64,000 bases of DNA, taken from contig JAPTHN010000006.1 in the NCBI GenBank assembly GCA_026936325.1, positions 29,467,296 through 29,531,295 on the forward strand, written 5' to 3'. A program made the position numbers and the translations under genes. This document shows positions 1 through 10,594 of this stretch, piece after piece (position 1 is the stretch's first letter; every line of letters starts with the position of its first letter). The notes under the pieces are model-generated. The model had not been told where the DNA came from. It did no database searches and worked only from the letters and a program-made list of their open reading frames with translations. This DNA is from Platynereis dumerilii. Its lineage: Eukaryota > Annelida > Polychaeta > Phyllodocida > Nereididae.

Positions 1-109
1 TTTTTGCCTAAAGGCAAAATAATGTTTTCAGTCTGAGCTGAGTCTATGTCTTGGTCAGTGACTCTGTTTAATAACAACATAGGATGGATGGATGAGTGGG
101 GCTTTACGT

Positions 110-293
110 CAGTGGCGTCCCTAAGGGGGCACGTGCCCCCCCCCCATATTGGACCTGTGTCCCCCAGGTGCCCCCCCGTATGAACTTTCCAACTCTGGCT
201 AAAATATATAATTAGTATAGTTGGTGCCCCCCCCAGAGAATCACGTGCCCCCCCAGGTGCCCCCCCGCTCGAGACCCCCTAGTTACGCCACTG
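110..293. mobile_element. hAT-type MITE (C-rich, 184 bp)
   Basis: The ends are CAGTGGCGTCCCTA and TAGTTACGCCACTG, imperfect inverted repeats of the common hAT MITE type. The flanks are CTTTACGT (102-109) and CTTTATGT (294-301), an 8-bp target duplication with one mismatch. The inside is runs of C with GTGCCCCCC blocks. A left-truncated relative lies at 39684-39859, with its duplicate at 53674-53849. Confidence 0.75.
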
Positions 294-984
294 CTTTATG
301 TCCTGTATTTATGCACTTGGTAGGCTAATGGACACGGCAATGAGGTGAAGGATGATTGAAACATAACAAGACAGGAAGTATAGAATATGACCTCACTTGC
401 TGTTTACAAGTCATAGAGTGCAACATGGCGGGGATAGGGCCATGACAACAAGAAACATTCCATTGCTTTTCTGTAGGCACTCGCTTTTATGTCAACCGTA
501 AGTATGCCACAGATTTTCGGTAAGAATAGTGCTAAGTTTGCAAATCAATTAGGAATTGATGGACCTTAATGGATGATAATGAAAGTTTGAACTAATGGAG
601 ATCCAGAAGCACACATATTGAAATGAATATAAAATGTGTTTACCCGACAATTATTAATATTTGCTCTGGTGTTAATTTGCATTTATCAATCTACAAAGAA
701 ATAGGTTAAATTAATCATATAAATGCATTTTGCTCGAAAAGCATTTGAGACGGCCACGGCTCTTTCTTTCATGATCCTTGTTGACTTCGATGGCACATAT
801 TTGGTGCGGGGCAATGTCTTCATTCACTAAGGTAAGACAATGAACACATGCATATGCAGGTATGGTCATCAAAATAGACGTCAAGACTATTTGTCAATGA
901 GAGTTATTCGACATTGGTGAATAGGTCATTGATTTGTGTTGATGAAAATGGCAATGGCAATGATTTCGCCTGATGGATATACAC
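294..984. other. Non-coding stretch, nothing recognised
   Basis: There is no long reading frame, RNA gene or clear repeat. Composition is AT-rich, like intergenic or intronic DNA. Confidence 0.5.
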
Positions 985-1652
985 TAGGGTGTTTCAGGTG
1001 CCCGCAATATTTTCCGATCCTGCTTGACCTTGGTCTGGTATTGCAGTTTATATAGTAGAAGTCACATGTAAAAATTTGGCCCATCCTATAAATACTTACC
1101 TTTACCAGAATTCACTTGAAGTTTATAATGTAATTTCCCATTGGCGAACTTGCAAATCCTGAAGATATTAAAAAAATCAATGAAGGAATAAATATTTTTT
1201 CCTTAATCCATAGTTTCTGAGTAAGTTTTGGGAGGGCAATTCAAATCTGGCATCAGCTATTTTACAGCAGGTCTTCCTAATGAGCTGGGAAGTGTTGAAT
1301 TTTCTAAAATTCTGCCATTTTATGCAGATTTTCACAAATTTGACGGCTTCTGGCAGCTTGGCAAATGGGGTCATACAAAAAATAACACCAGATTTGAATT
1401 TACCTCCCAAAACTTACTCAGTAACTGTGGATTGAGAAAAAAATATCGATTTCTTCTTTGGTTTTTTAAATGTCTTGAGAATTTGCATGTTCGCCAATGG
1501 GGAATTACATTATAAACTTCAAGTGAATTCTGGTAAAGGTAGGTATTTATAGAATGGGCTAAAATTTTACATGTGACTTTTACTATATAAACTGCAATAC
1601 CAGACCAAGGTCAAGCTGATCGGAAAATATTGGGGGCACCTGAAACACCCTA
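985..1652. mobile_element. hAT foldback MITE (668 bp)
   Basis: This is almost entirely one palindrome, with two arms of about 330 bp meeting near 1320. The ends are TAGGGTGTTTCAGGTGCCC and its complement. A perfect 8-bp direct repeat ATATACAC flanks it (977-984 and 1653-1660), the hAT signature. The small open frames on both strands here are mirror images of each other, as expected from the palindrome, and are not genes. The terminus resembles that of the 2000-bp hAT element at 60148-62147 (TAGGGTGTGGCTGGTGCCC), so the two are probably one lineage. Confidence 0.85.
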
Positions 1653-2197
1653 ATATACACCTATACAGTGTATAGGTGTTTTGGGAGATCCCCAGAAATA
1701 TTTGAGAAACACTAAGATTTGGGCAAGATGGCCAACAAAATGTGACAGACAGTTGAATAAACAATATTGAAAATCTGGTTTCAGAGCAATTCAATTTGAA
1801 ACGGTATTAAGAATAGGGATTTTGAAACTCAGGTGAATGTCACTCGCTCCCAAAAAGTTAGCGTGCAGTATGTTTTGTGGACATATGAGTCATCAAGTAC
1901 ACACTGCAACCAATAAGATGTAGCACCATTTAGAAAGTTCTGAACATTTTTCTTGGCAGACCTATTTTTAATTCTCTTTGTAGCAGCCAAATGAAAACCA
2001 TAATTCAGGTATTTCTATGGACATTGATGCTGAAGGATTTTTTCTGGGTAATGATCATTTTTACGGTTCCTGAAGCAAACTTGTTTTAAAAGGGGTTTGC
2101 AATCAATACATTTTAAACCTTTAAATAAGAGATTTACATTATGTTCCTGGCACTTACATCCTACAATGGAATAACACATGTCTGCTTTATTAAATTG

Positions 2198-2587
2198 TGA
2201 AAATTGGGTCCAGATGGGAAAACCCATGCAAGTTCGACATCACAGCCTCTCAGCCAATGGGCTGCCAGAACAAATAAACATCACATAATCAATGTTCGAA
2301 CTGTGAAGTATAGTTTACTGTCGGCCCATTAGCTATAAAGCTGTGATGACATGGTTGCAGGGGCTATCCCTGATAAAATGCTTACTCTGACACTGTTGAA
2401 ACTGTGACGCTCAGTTTCTTTGGATCCACATTGGCTAGCAGCCGGGGAATCTGACCCAGTTTAAAATGACATCACAGCTTGTAGTTAATTTACATATATT
2501 GCAATGCTAGAATGGAGTCGTCTCTGACATCACAGTTCAACAGCATAGAAAAGAACTTGAGATTCCACGTAAATATGACAAGGACTG
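2198..2587. mobile_element. Tc1/mariner-type foldback MITE, left-truncated copy
   Basis: It matches the family seen whole at 35995-36819 (shared blocks CAGCCTCTCAGCCAATGGGC, CTGACCCAGTTTAAAATGAC, CATCACAGTTCAACAGCATA). It keeps the right terminus (GACAAGGACTG followed by TA at 2588-2589), lacks the left arm, and has a central deletion relative to the 36-kb copy. Confidence 0.75.
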
Positions 2588-2849
2588 TAAAACAAAAGAA
2601 GATTTCCCTTACAATCACTTTAATCAAAGTTAAATTCTATACAAAAGCCATCAATTCAGCCTGGGTTAATAAAAGAAGAAATTGGTTATTTATTAAAATG
2701 TTTCTTATTTATAACAGGAATGCTAATAACAAGAGAGGCCCTTTTTCCTCCCTTACCCAGTTTTTCGTTTGCCAAAAAATATTTTGACATAGAAATGGTA
2801 ACAAAGATGTTACATAAATTTTCTAAGTACAAACCATTATTATTTTAAA

Positions 2850-3830
2850 GAAAATATTGAGTATTATATGGTAATTTTTAAATATATTTATCAGGCTACC
2901 TGGCACATATAGTTTCATTTTGAACCAAGGGTCTGGACCCTCCAGCCACACTTTGTAAAATTTGGACTCTCGCAGATTTTTGCTAAAATTCAACAATTTC
3001 TAAACAATGAACTGGCTTAAAAGTGGTCATAAGAATTGTTAGGCATATTGCATTTTATATGGTAATTTGTTATATTTACCAGGTTATCTTGCACACATAG
3101 TTTCATTTTGGACCAGGGGTCTGGACACTCCAGCCACACTTTGTAAAGTTGGGACTATCGCAGATTTTTTCTAAAATTCAACAACTTCTCAACTTTGAAC
3201 TGGCTTAAAAGTGGTCATAAGAATGGCTAGGTATATTGAATTTTATATGGTAATTTAGTATATTTACCAGGCCATCTGGCACAAATAGTTTCATTTCGGA
3301 CCAAGGATCTGGACACTCAAGCTACACTTTGGACTATCGCAGAATTTTGCTGAAATTCAACAACTTCCAAATTACTGTATGAACTGGCTTAAAAGTGGTC
3401 ATAACAATGGCTAGGCAATAGTAGGCATATTGAAATTTATATGGCAATTTAGTATATTTACCAGGTTATCTGTCACATATAGTTTAATTTTGGACCAAGG
3501 GTCTTGACACCCCAGCCACACTTTGTAAAATAAGGACTATCACAGCTTTTTGCTATATTTCAACAACTTCCAACTTTGAACTGGCCTAAAGGTGGTCATA
3601 ACAATGGATAGGCATAGTGAGTTTTATATGGTAATTTAGTATGTTTAACAGGCTATAAATACAGTTTCATTTTGGACCAAGTGTCTAGACACCCCAGCCA
3701 CACTTTGAAAAATTTGGACTATGGCAGATTTTTGCTAAAATTTAACTACTGCCATACTTCGAGCTGGCTATGGCTTGGGTGTCCAGACCCTCGGTCCAAA
3801 ATGAAACAATACCCATTCCACGTCCTTAAT
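2850..3830. repeat. Tandem array of about 186-bp units, last unit partly inverted
   Basis: About five diverged monomers recur at 186-193 bp spacing. Each contains TAGTTTCATTTTGGACCAAG, a GGTCTGGACAC block, CAGCCACACTTTGTAAA and GGCTTAAAAGTGGTCATAA; the phase markers lie near 2907, 3096, 3284, 3476 and 3662. Around 3770-3815 the block GTCCAGACCCTCGGTCCAAA followed by ATGAAAC is the reverse complement of the unit core, so the array ends in an inverted partial unit. This suggests a foldback or transposon-internal array rather than a simple satellite. There are no coding features. Confidence 0.75.
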
Positions 3831-4250
3831 ATTTATACAAACATTATATATAGTAATATTTCAGTGTATTAAAATATATAGTATAACACCAAAGATCCTT
3901 GGTATTATCATATCGATGATTGAAGCAAAATAAACGGCCGCCATTTTGAAAAAGGGGTTAAACTGCCCTTAACTTCCCAGAAGAGTATCAAAACCTGTCT
4001 TAATGAATTCTTGACCCAAAAATCAATGTTCTAGCTCAATTAGATCCAGAGATATGGGCAAAACGGTTAATTGACGGCCATCTTGGAATTATCCATCATG
4101 GCCACCAGTTGTTGAGGTAATATAACATCCAACAAGCAAACATGTGTTCTCTAGAATATTAGCTTTCCGATGGTATGTGTCTTCAAAATTCCCAAGGGGG
4201 GGGGGGGGTTTTGGTGGCCTGCGGACTATATAACCTATAATTTTTTTCAG

Positions 4251-4423
4251 ATGGTAATAATCGCAATCTTCACAGTCGTTTTGGGGAGTCTTTGTATTGT
4301 AGGCATCTCAGGAAGTTTTCAGTGCCATCAGGAATACGCAATGGATGTCTGGAATGATCGAGAAAAATATCTTGATACCGTGGAGCAATGCCAAGCTGAG
4401 TGCAAGACATACAATTGGTGTAG
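4251..4423 (+). CDS. Exon 1: signal peptide and start of PAN/apple domain (secreted PAN-sushi protein)
   Basis: This is the first coding exon of a two-exon secreted protein completed by 8185-8815. The ATG directly follows a splice acceptor (TTTTTTTCAG, 4241-4250), so an upstream 5'UTR exon is likely. Residues 1-22 (MVIIAIFTVVLGSLCIVGIS then GS) form a classic hydrophobic signal peptide. The mature protein starts at FQCHQEY, followed by EQCQAECKTYNWC, the cysteine spacing of the first half of a PAN/apple fold. The exon ends in AG before GTGGGT, a usable donor, at 173 nt, leaving two bases that join the G at 8185 to make an arginine codon. The frame then continues as NWC-R-SMDYVRSTKTC, the usual apple-domain core. 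Splicing is inferred from frame and motif continuity; an RNA read across the junction would settle it. Confidence 0.7.
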
Positions 4424-4659
4424 GTGGGTATTCATTGGGGTTCATAGAATAAAGGGGCAAACATTAGATGTCCTGGGGGGATAGGAGTTGGAGTCTTTTC
4501 AAATCAATATTTTGACTTGTTTTGATGTAACAATTACTTCCTTCTTGCCAGTCTTGAAACCTGTTTGATGATTTATTTTTTAAAAAGAATACTTCAAAGC
4601 GAAAATCATGTCAGCACTACTCAGGGTGGTGGATCAGTCCACTGAAACCAAAAAGTGCT

Positions 4660-5350
4660 CTCCCTCCCGAGCAGTTACGTAAATCAAACCTTTCACTACG
4701 TAATTATTTTGGTTAGAATCAAACGTTGGGCCGAACAATGTATGACAAAGGTAGGGCAAAGGTAATTTCCAAACGTTGCACTCAGATGGAAAACCAAACG
4801 TAGGTGGCAACCTTAGTAAGAGGTTGGCAGATAGTTTGTTTTATAGTTTGGCCTAACGTTCGAGTCACACGTAAGTCATACCTTTGGTTGTGAGGTTGGA
4901 AGAACGTTTGGTTGTAACGTTTGGCTAAACGTGTCAGTCATACGTAATCATACCTTTGGTTGAGAGGTTTGAAGAACATTTGACTATCACGTATGACCAT
5001 ACCTTTGATTCATAGGTTTGTCGAACATTCATTTGGGAGGTTTTTACAACCTTAGACTATTACGTAAGTCATACCTTCGATTCATAGGTTTGAGGAACGT
5101 TTGACTATTACGTATGACCGTACCTTTGATTCATAGGTTTGTCAAACATTAATTTGAGAGGTTTTAACAACCTTAGACTATTACGTATGACCATACCTTT
5201 GATTCATAGGTTTATCAAAGGTATGGTCGCACATTTGGCAGTACGTAAGTTCAAAGGTTTCTCCAACGTGTTTTTGTATGGACAACATTTGAAAGTAATG
5301 TTCAGGGCAAACGTCTGATCATACGTATCTGCCAAAGGTTTGTTGAAGGT
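4660..5350. repeat. Minisatellite-like block built of TTACGTA, ACGTTTG and CATACCTTTG words
   Basis: Irregular tandem units of roughly 45-140 bp combine TATTACGTA(TGAC or AGTC)ATACCTTTGA, TTCATAGGTTTG and CAACCTTAGAC. The longest repeat is 4980-5230, where a unit of about 130 bp recurs. Similar words (ACGTTTGG, ACCTTAGACC, AACGTTCTTC) reappear at about 6725-6895, so the two blocks may be sub-terminal regions of one 2.2-kb DNA element inside the intron. Confidence 0.55.
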
Positions 5351-6224
5351 TTACACAAAGTTGCAGAACCTGGGATCCTGAGGCTCAGAGAGCCTTGTAG
5401 CGCCATCTATTCCATACCTAATTCAATCTATTTGGTAACTTGGCGAGTATAAAACCTCCAACAGGATGCTTGCTGGTGGTAATTGGATGAAGCCATAAAG
5501 AAATAGTAGCTCCACCAGTCACAAAATTCAGCAAATAAATATCTTTTAAACTGTGTGAGATCAGACTGGGAAAACAAATTTTCCCAAGTACTGCTCACCC
5601 ACAAACGACCAAGAGAGAATCATTTAAGACCGGAGTTGAAGTGAGCTTACTTGCAGCTCTCCTGAATGCCACCTATCCAAGGCCAATTTGGATTGGGATT
5701 TTTCCAACTCTTCAGAGTTGAAGTATTAATCCCTCACAAGGTAAGTGAATTTTGTTATTTATATATTATATATTGTAGTCCTTAAATGGACAGCAGACTG
5801 CTTGGTAAAACAAGGAAGAAAAGTCTGCCTATTTTGGAGCCACCTTCAGTGATTGCTGCCTGGCTCTTCTCTCTCTCTGTTTTTCTCTTCTCTTCACTGT
5901 TTTAATTCATGTTTTCTCTTTGCAGGTGTTCAACAAAAATCCAAACCAAGCACAACCCCCAAATAAATAAAAAATCTTGAACCCCCCCCCCCCACAAAAA
6001 AAATCCCTGCAGCAAAATCAAATGGGAATTTTCTCTAGTCAACCATAATAAGGGCTGTTTTATAAGGGCTTTATTCAATTTATTTAATTTTGTTTTTCCA
6101 CGGTGCCAGCAGCCTGGCTGGACTGCCATAACCAATGCGGCGGCCCCCCGGTGAAATCCGAGCGCTCCGCCCCTGGCCGGCGCCCCCCTGCTTGCCTTTT
6201 GACAATGAAAAATTCATGTACATC

Positions 6225-6580
6225 GCGCACACCAGCAATCAGTCCAGAACACGAGTATTCCACCGTAACAAAATATTCCAGTCTCTCCTTGATCTTATGC
6301 ATAGAATCCATCCTTGAATCAGTCATTTCAGGCCATATTTCACAAGATACAGTCCATTTAATTCCGAAGTACAAGCGCTGTCCATTTAATTCCGAAGTGC
6401 AAGCGCTGTCAAGAGATCCACATGCTCCACATCACCGATTAGACCGGGTGATTCTGAAGCATACACTGAGTCTGCATCCACCAGAAGGAGTCACTTGACT
6501 CAGACACATCCTAGAATCAATCGGCCATGGTTAAATACTTTGTTACGGTGGAATTAACTACTCCTGGACCGAAATATTTC
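6225..6580. repeat. Short inverted repeat around TTCCACCGTAACAAA
   Basis: TTCCACCGTAACAAAATATT at about 6259-6278 is mirrored by AATACTTTGTTACGGTGGAA at about 6534-6553, with weaker homology outside (GTCCAG near 6242, CTGGAC near 6565). Read outward on opposite strands both arms give the peptide YFVTVE. The element type is unknown. Confidence 0.5.
6352..6407. repeat. 28-bp tandem duplication (two copies)
   Basis: GTCCATTTAATTCCGAAGTA followed by CAAGCGCT repeats once, immediately, with one A/G difference. It lies in the GC-richer middle of the intron. Confidence 0.85.
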
Positions 6581-6724
6581 CTAACAACAATGCTCGGACG
6601 CCATTGCCAGCCTCCCTCCTCGATCTAATGTATTCATTGCGCATGCGCAAGTATGCAGCGCGCTGGGCTGGCCTGCCACGCCTGACGCCCCAGAGGCGTA
6701 TAACGACCGTTCCTTCAACGTGGG

Positions 6725-6900
6725 GGGTACGTTAACATTAGAGGTTGGAGAAATACGCAATATTTACGATATATACGTACGTAATAACCTCGTAACCAGT
6801 TGTCGACAAAATACGTAGTTTTCTAACGTTTGGTCCGATGTGGACGGGAGGTTTAATGCTACCTTAGACCAACGTTCTTCAAAGGAAATTGTCCACAAGG
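6725..6900. repeat. Distal block of ACGTA/ACGTTTG words
   Basis: It shares vocabulary with 4660-5350 (AGGTTGGAG, TACGTACGTAAT, AACGTTTGGTC, CTACCTTAGACCAACGTTCT). It is likely the other sub-terminal region of the same intronic element; no clean terminal repeat or target duplication was found. Confidence 0.4.
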
Positions 6901-8184
6901 GCTGACTTGTGGAGGAACTCACGAGTGGCGAGACCACGAGTAGGTTCCACAGCCAGCCAGAGCATGAGTATCCCACATTTTCTACTTATTGAACATGCTA
7001 TGAGGACATTTTAAGGCCTTGATATGGAAAATTAAAAAATGAATAATGACCTAATCACTTAGGTGGATGAATCTAATGTTTCATACTAACATAAACAAAT
7101 GACAAAGTGGGTGGAGTCTGGCTGGCTGCTATAAACGAAACGAACAGAGTCACATGACTGCAGGTGACGTTACCATGCTGATGATGTGACAGTGGCTCGG
7201 CTGCTATTGTGATGTCATGTGTTGTGATTGTGACCGTTTGTGTGATCTGAAGTAGTGCCACAAATAAATAAAATATGTTAATCAAGAATAGTGGATCACA
7301 TGTAAATCAAGGATGGTATATCATATGCAAATCAAGGATAGTGGATCACAACATTATACCTCATGCGCTCTTCATCGTGGGGTTTTCCATGAGGATCACT
7401 GCCAAATGTAGGATATTCTATAAATTATGCCAGCGTAGAAAACGACGTATATTCGATGTAAATTTTATTTTACCGCGCTGTATTGTATTTTTTAGTTTAA
7501 TTTCTACCTATTTTTAAAATCTTTGGGCTCAATTGTTGTAGATTTCAAAAGAAAAAACATTTTTGATAGTAGGCTGGTTTTTAGTGAATCAGAGTTCATT
7601 GCTACATAACCATGCAATAAATGCTGGAAACTATTGTTGGAAAATCAGGTCACCTGTCCATACTACCTGTGCATGTATCAAACAACTTGATTTTTTATCT
7701 CTAGAAAATTACACAGGACCTCATGTAAGTGGCCAACTTTACCCAAGAAACGGGGAAAGTTGGCCACCTAGTGGATAAAGTTGGCATGTCTGCCATTCAG
7801 TAGGGAAAAGTGGCAAGTCAATTGCCAAGTTCTAACAAAGTATTTATTTTGTAATGGAAATGTACCATGTTAATTATATTTTGATAGTACTTAAAAACAA
7901 TAGTGTACAGTGCAAGTGAATAAAAAAATAGTTCATTATTAGCATTTTTCTGAGATCTTGCCTGCTGTCTTGTTTACATTGCCACTAGACTTTGAGTGAA
8001 AAGTCAATATATATTTTATTAGAATGTGTAAATGCTCTCCGGCAAAGTTATTCTTTTAACTGAATCCGGGATAGCAATGATTCCAATTTTCCAACTGGAT
8101 TACTCTACATCTAAAAACATTCAATCTCTATCTACAGTCTCTTAACTTTTTGTAAGAATGATGTTGTGTTCCTATTCTCTCCAG

Positions 8185-8815
8185 GTCCATGGATTATGTA
8201 AGATCTACAAAAACATGTTTCCTTTCCCATAAGAAATGTGGGTTACCAGGAACAGTTTGCAAGACTTTCCCACAACACGTTTATTGTGAACTGAATACTG
8301 TCTGTTCAATGCCAGATTCACAGCATGCTACTGTGACCCAACTCAGCAAGGGAGTTCCTCCAATCTTTGCTCGAGATAACATCACAATCACATGCAACGA
8401 GGGATTTAAGTTCATCGATGGCAAACATGAATTTGTGCTTCAGTGCCGACCTGATGGAAAGTGGAATTCAACCATCGTCGACTGCATTCCAAGTGTCTAC
8501 ATTCCTTTGACAACAGGCCGTCTAACCATATTTGGCAAGGACAATGGGTCATGTCTGAGTGTTACTGACACTCGATTTGTATACCTAGACACCCTAAGAG
8601 CTACTTCTGTTGCTGTTATTGGACCAGGTCTAAAATGTGATCCCACACGAGGCCGCATATTCGTTTTCACTGGATTATATTCTCTCAAGTCTTGTCCATT
8701 TCGAAGTGAGACAGAACTGAATGACTTAGTGTCCTGCAAATATCAGTGTGAGCCAGGTTATGGTGCTGTAATACGAATGAAAAATTTGACCATTTGCAAA
8801 ATTTTGTCAAACTAA
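8185..8815 (+). CDS. Exon 2: rest of PAN/apple domain, sushi (CCP) domain and C-terminal Cys-rich tail
   Basis: This is the terminal coding exon; together with 4251-4423 it gives a 267-residue secreted protein. It opens after acceptor TTCTCTCCAG and completes the apple-like core (STKTCFLSHKKC, then HVYCEL). A sushi/complement-control module follows at about residues 97-160: VCSMP, ITITCNEGF, VLQCRPDGKW and TIVDCIP supply the four cysteines and conserved Trp. The last 60 residues (LKCDPTRG, LKSCPF, SCKYQCEPGYG, TICKI) keep six more cysteines and the EPGYG turn, so may be a divergent second sushi-like unit. Possible N-glycosylation sites are NIT, NST, NGS and NLT. There is no transmembrane segment or GPI-type tail. 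Such PAN/sushi mosaics occur in adhesion, coagulation-like and immune recognition proteins; the actual role is unknown. No canonical AATAAA was noticed close after the stop. Confidence 0.8.
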
Positions 8816-9816
8816 AAAAATTAGACTTCAGTTTCAGATTTAATTCCTCTAAATGAAAATAATCCTTCAATTTTTTTTCTTCAAAAACTGAAGAGGAGAG
8901 CAAATTTTTTTATCATGTTGAAGATAATAATCATTTTTTTCTATTGTGATACTTATAAATTATGATTTACTTCAGATACTTTTTGCTCTTGCTTTAGATC
9001 ATAATGCAGATTTTTGCTTTATGTCATTATTTAACTTGCTGTTTACTGATATGGGCTTTAAGTTTTTAATTCCTAACGATTTAGTTAGCTTTACTGCGGA
9101 ATACTTATTTAATGTAATGTTATGTGATGTTGAACGCAGGCCTGTTGGGGCCTATATGTTCAGATCTCATTGACGGGTGAATTATATACATGATGCTATC
9201 AGAGTGGACGGAATCCTCAAACGAAGTAAGTGTACATAATAACAATGATGACAAAAATACTGGACGGAGAATTTGATGAAAAGTTTTGGACGGAGAATCT
9301 CCATGAACAAAACAAATATTCACGAACAGGAACTTTATAACTATATACATATTTACGGTTGGCATTAGTGCTTGACAATTTCCTATGCCCTCACAGGGCT
9401 TGAAATCTCCACGGGAGCAAGTAAATTGGATCCATTGAATTATTGTTTTCAATCCATTAATTGATTTATGTAGTCACAATTTGCAAAGTGCATTATACAC
9501 TGCTTGATACTTAGCTTAGGCCTCTCACGATGCCTCCGCTGCTGTCGAATCCGTAGCTGACATTATATCCATTGATTTTTTTTACACATTTTTAATAAGC
9601 AAACTGTAATATGTATAGTAGCAAAGACTTCTCACGATGCCTCCGCTATTATTAATGACTAATATTCATTCACAAGCAAGATAAGGCCTAGCACGATGCC
9701 TCCTCTCGCCCCAGACTATTCAGCTATATCTGCTATATATCTGCATCTTGATTATATAATATAGGATGGCTTTACAAGAAACTATCTGGTAGGTTTCTAA
9801 ATGCATTTAGGCTTGG
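8816..9816. other. Non-coding; contains three CACGATGCCTCC motifs
   Basis: There is AT-rich 3' flank without a convincing gene. Between 9519 and 9706 the motif CTCACGATGCCTCCGCT occurs twice and AGCACGATGCCTCCTCT once, spaced about 107 and 61 bp. Short open frames here show no family features. Confidence 0.45.
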
Positions 9817-10594
9817 GGCATTTTATTATCCTTCCAGAAAGTATGTAGAATCTGAAAAATCTTGCAGACTTGGTATGTGACCTCACACTTCTGGGGCATA
9901 GTGATTGGCTGTGGTGAGGAGTGTGACGCAATGTTGGCAATGATGCAGTGTGGAGAATAGCCATATATGGTATGTGACATAGTATGAAAATTTTGTCAAG
10001 TTTAACTGAATAAAAGAAGAAGATTACAAGCTGTGAAAGTCAATAAACAACTGTTACTCATAATACTCATAAACTGTCTAATCTGAATGTTGTTTACAGT
10101 TTTCTGCCAGTGGCACAGCTAGGGTGTCTCAAGAAGGGGATACACAGTTGCACATTTTTTGTTGGATGGGTTCACCCTTCTGTATTATATATTATTGAAA
10201 TTATGAACATTATTTTTTGTTTGATTTTTTTTTTCAGGGCTGAGGGGCAAGCCCCTTAGCCCTCATGCCCAAGATTAAAATGGAAAAGATAGGAAATGTA
10301 GAGCACTGCATTTTCGGCAAATGTTAGTTCCCCCCAGGCCATTTCTAGATATGCCCCTGCTGGCCACAACTTTAAGTGTTTCATTTGTACGGCTTAAAGT
10401 CTTATGCTGGTACACTACCTCACAGATTTGATATCACATACTATGCAGACTGATCCATGATTGGCTGAACAACCTGTGACCTCACATGGAATGCCTGATT
10501 TCCAATGCTAACCTATGGGAACTGCCATCTGATGTCACACATCAACATTGCAAGAAAGAAATCTCTTTCTACATACTTTCTGGAAGGATAATAA
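9817..10594. mobile_element. Long-terminal-inverted-repeat MITE with a nested hAT-like MITE
   Basis: TTTATTATCCTTCCAGAAAG at the left is mirrored by CTTTCTGGAAGGATAATAAA at the right (about 10575-10594); the arms extend inward over 100 bp with shared words (TGACCTCACA, TGATTGGCTG, ACCTCACAT). The middle is interrupted by a second MITE at about 10106-10361. The right end abuts LINE sequence, so the element probably inserted into the LINE. No target duplication was resolved. Confidence 0.6.
10106..10361. mobile_element. hAT-like MITE nested in the 9.8-kb element
   Basis: The ends CAGTGGCACAGCTAGGG and TAGATATGCCCCTG are imperfect inverted repeats of the CAGTGGC/CAGGGGC type used by many hAT MITEs. 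I did not find a matching 8-bp duplication, so the boundary is approximate. Confidence 0.45.

Larger units (their letters stand above)
4424..8184 (+). other. Intron of the PAN-sushi gene, filled with repeats
   Basis: The intron runs from donor GTGGGT (4424) to acceptor TTCTCTCCAG (8175-8184). It contains the ACGTTTG-word arrays, the 28-bp tandem duplication at 6352, and a GC-rich patch near 6130-6190. From about 6980 to 8170 I recognise nothing but AT-rich non-coding DNA. Confidence 0.6.

Noticed and set aside
1177-1515. Overlapping frames of 77 and 95 codons on opposite strands with similar peptides
   Set aside because: They are mirror images produced by the foldback hAT MITE at 985-1652, not genes.
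6103-6498. 131-codon plus-strand frame and a 96-codon minus-strand frame in the intron
   Set aside because: They overlap on opposite strands in GC-richer repeat DNA and contain the 28-bp tandem duplication; no family features support either.
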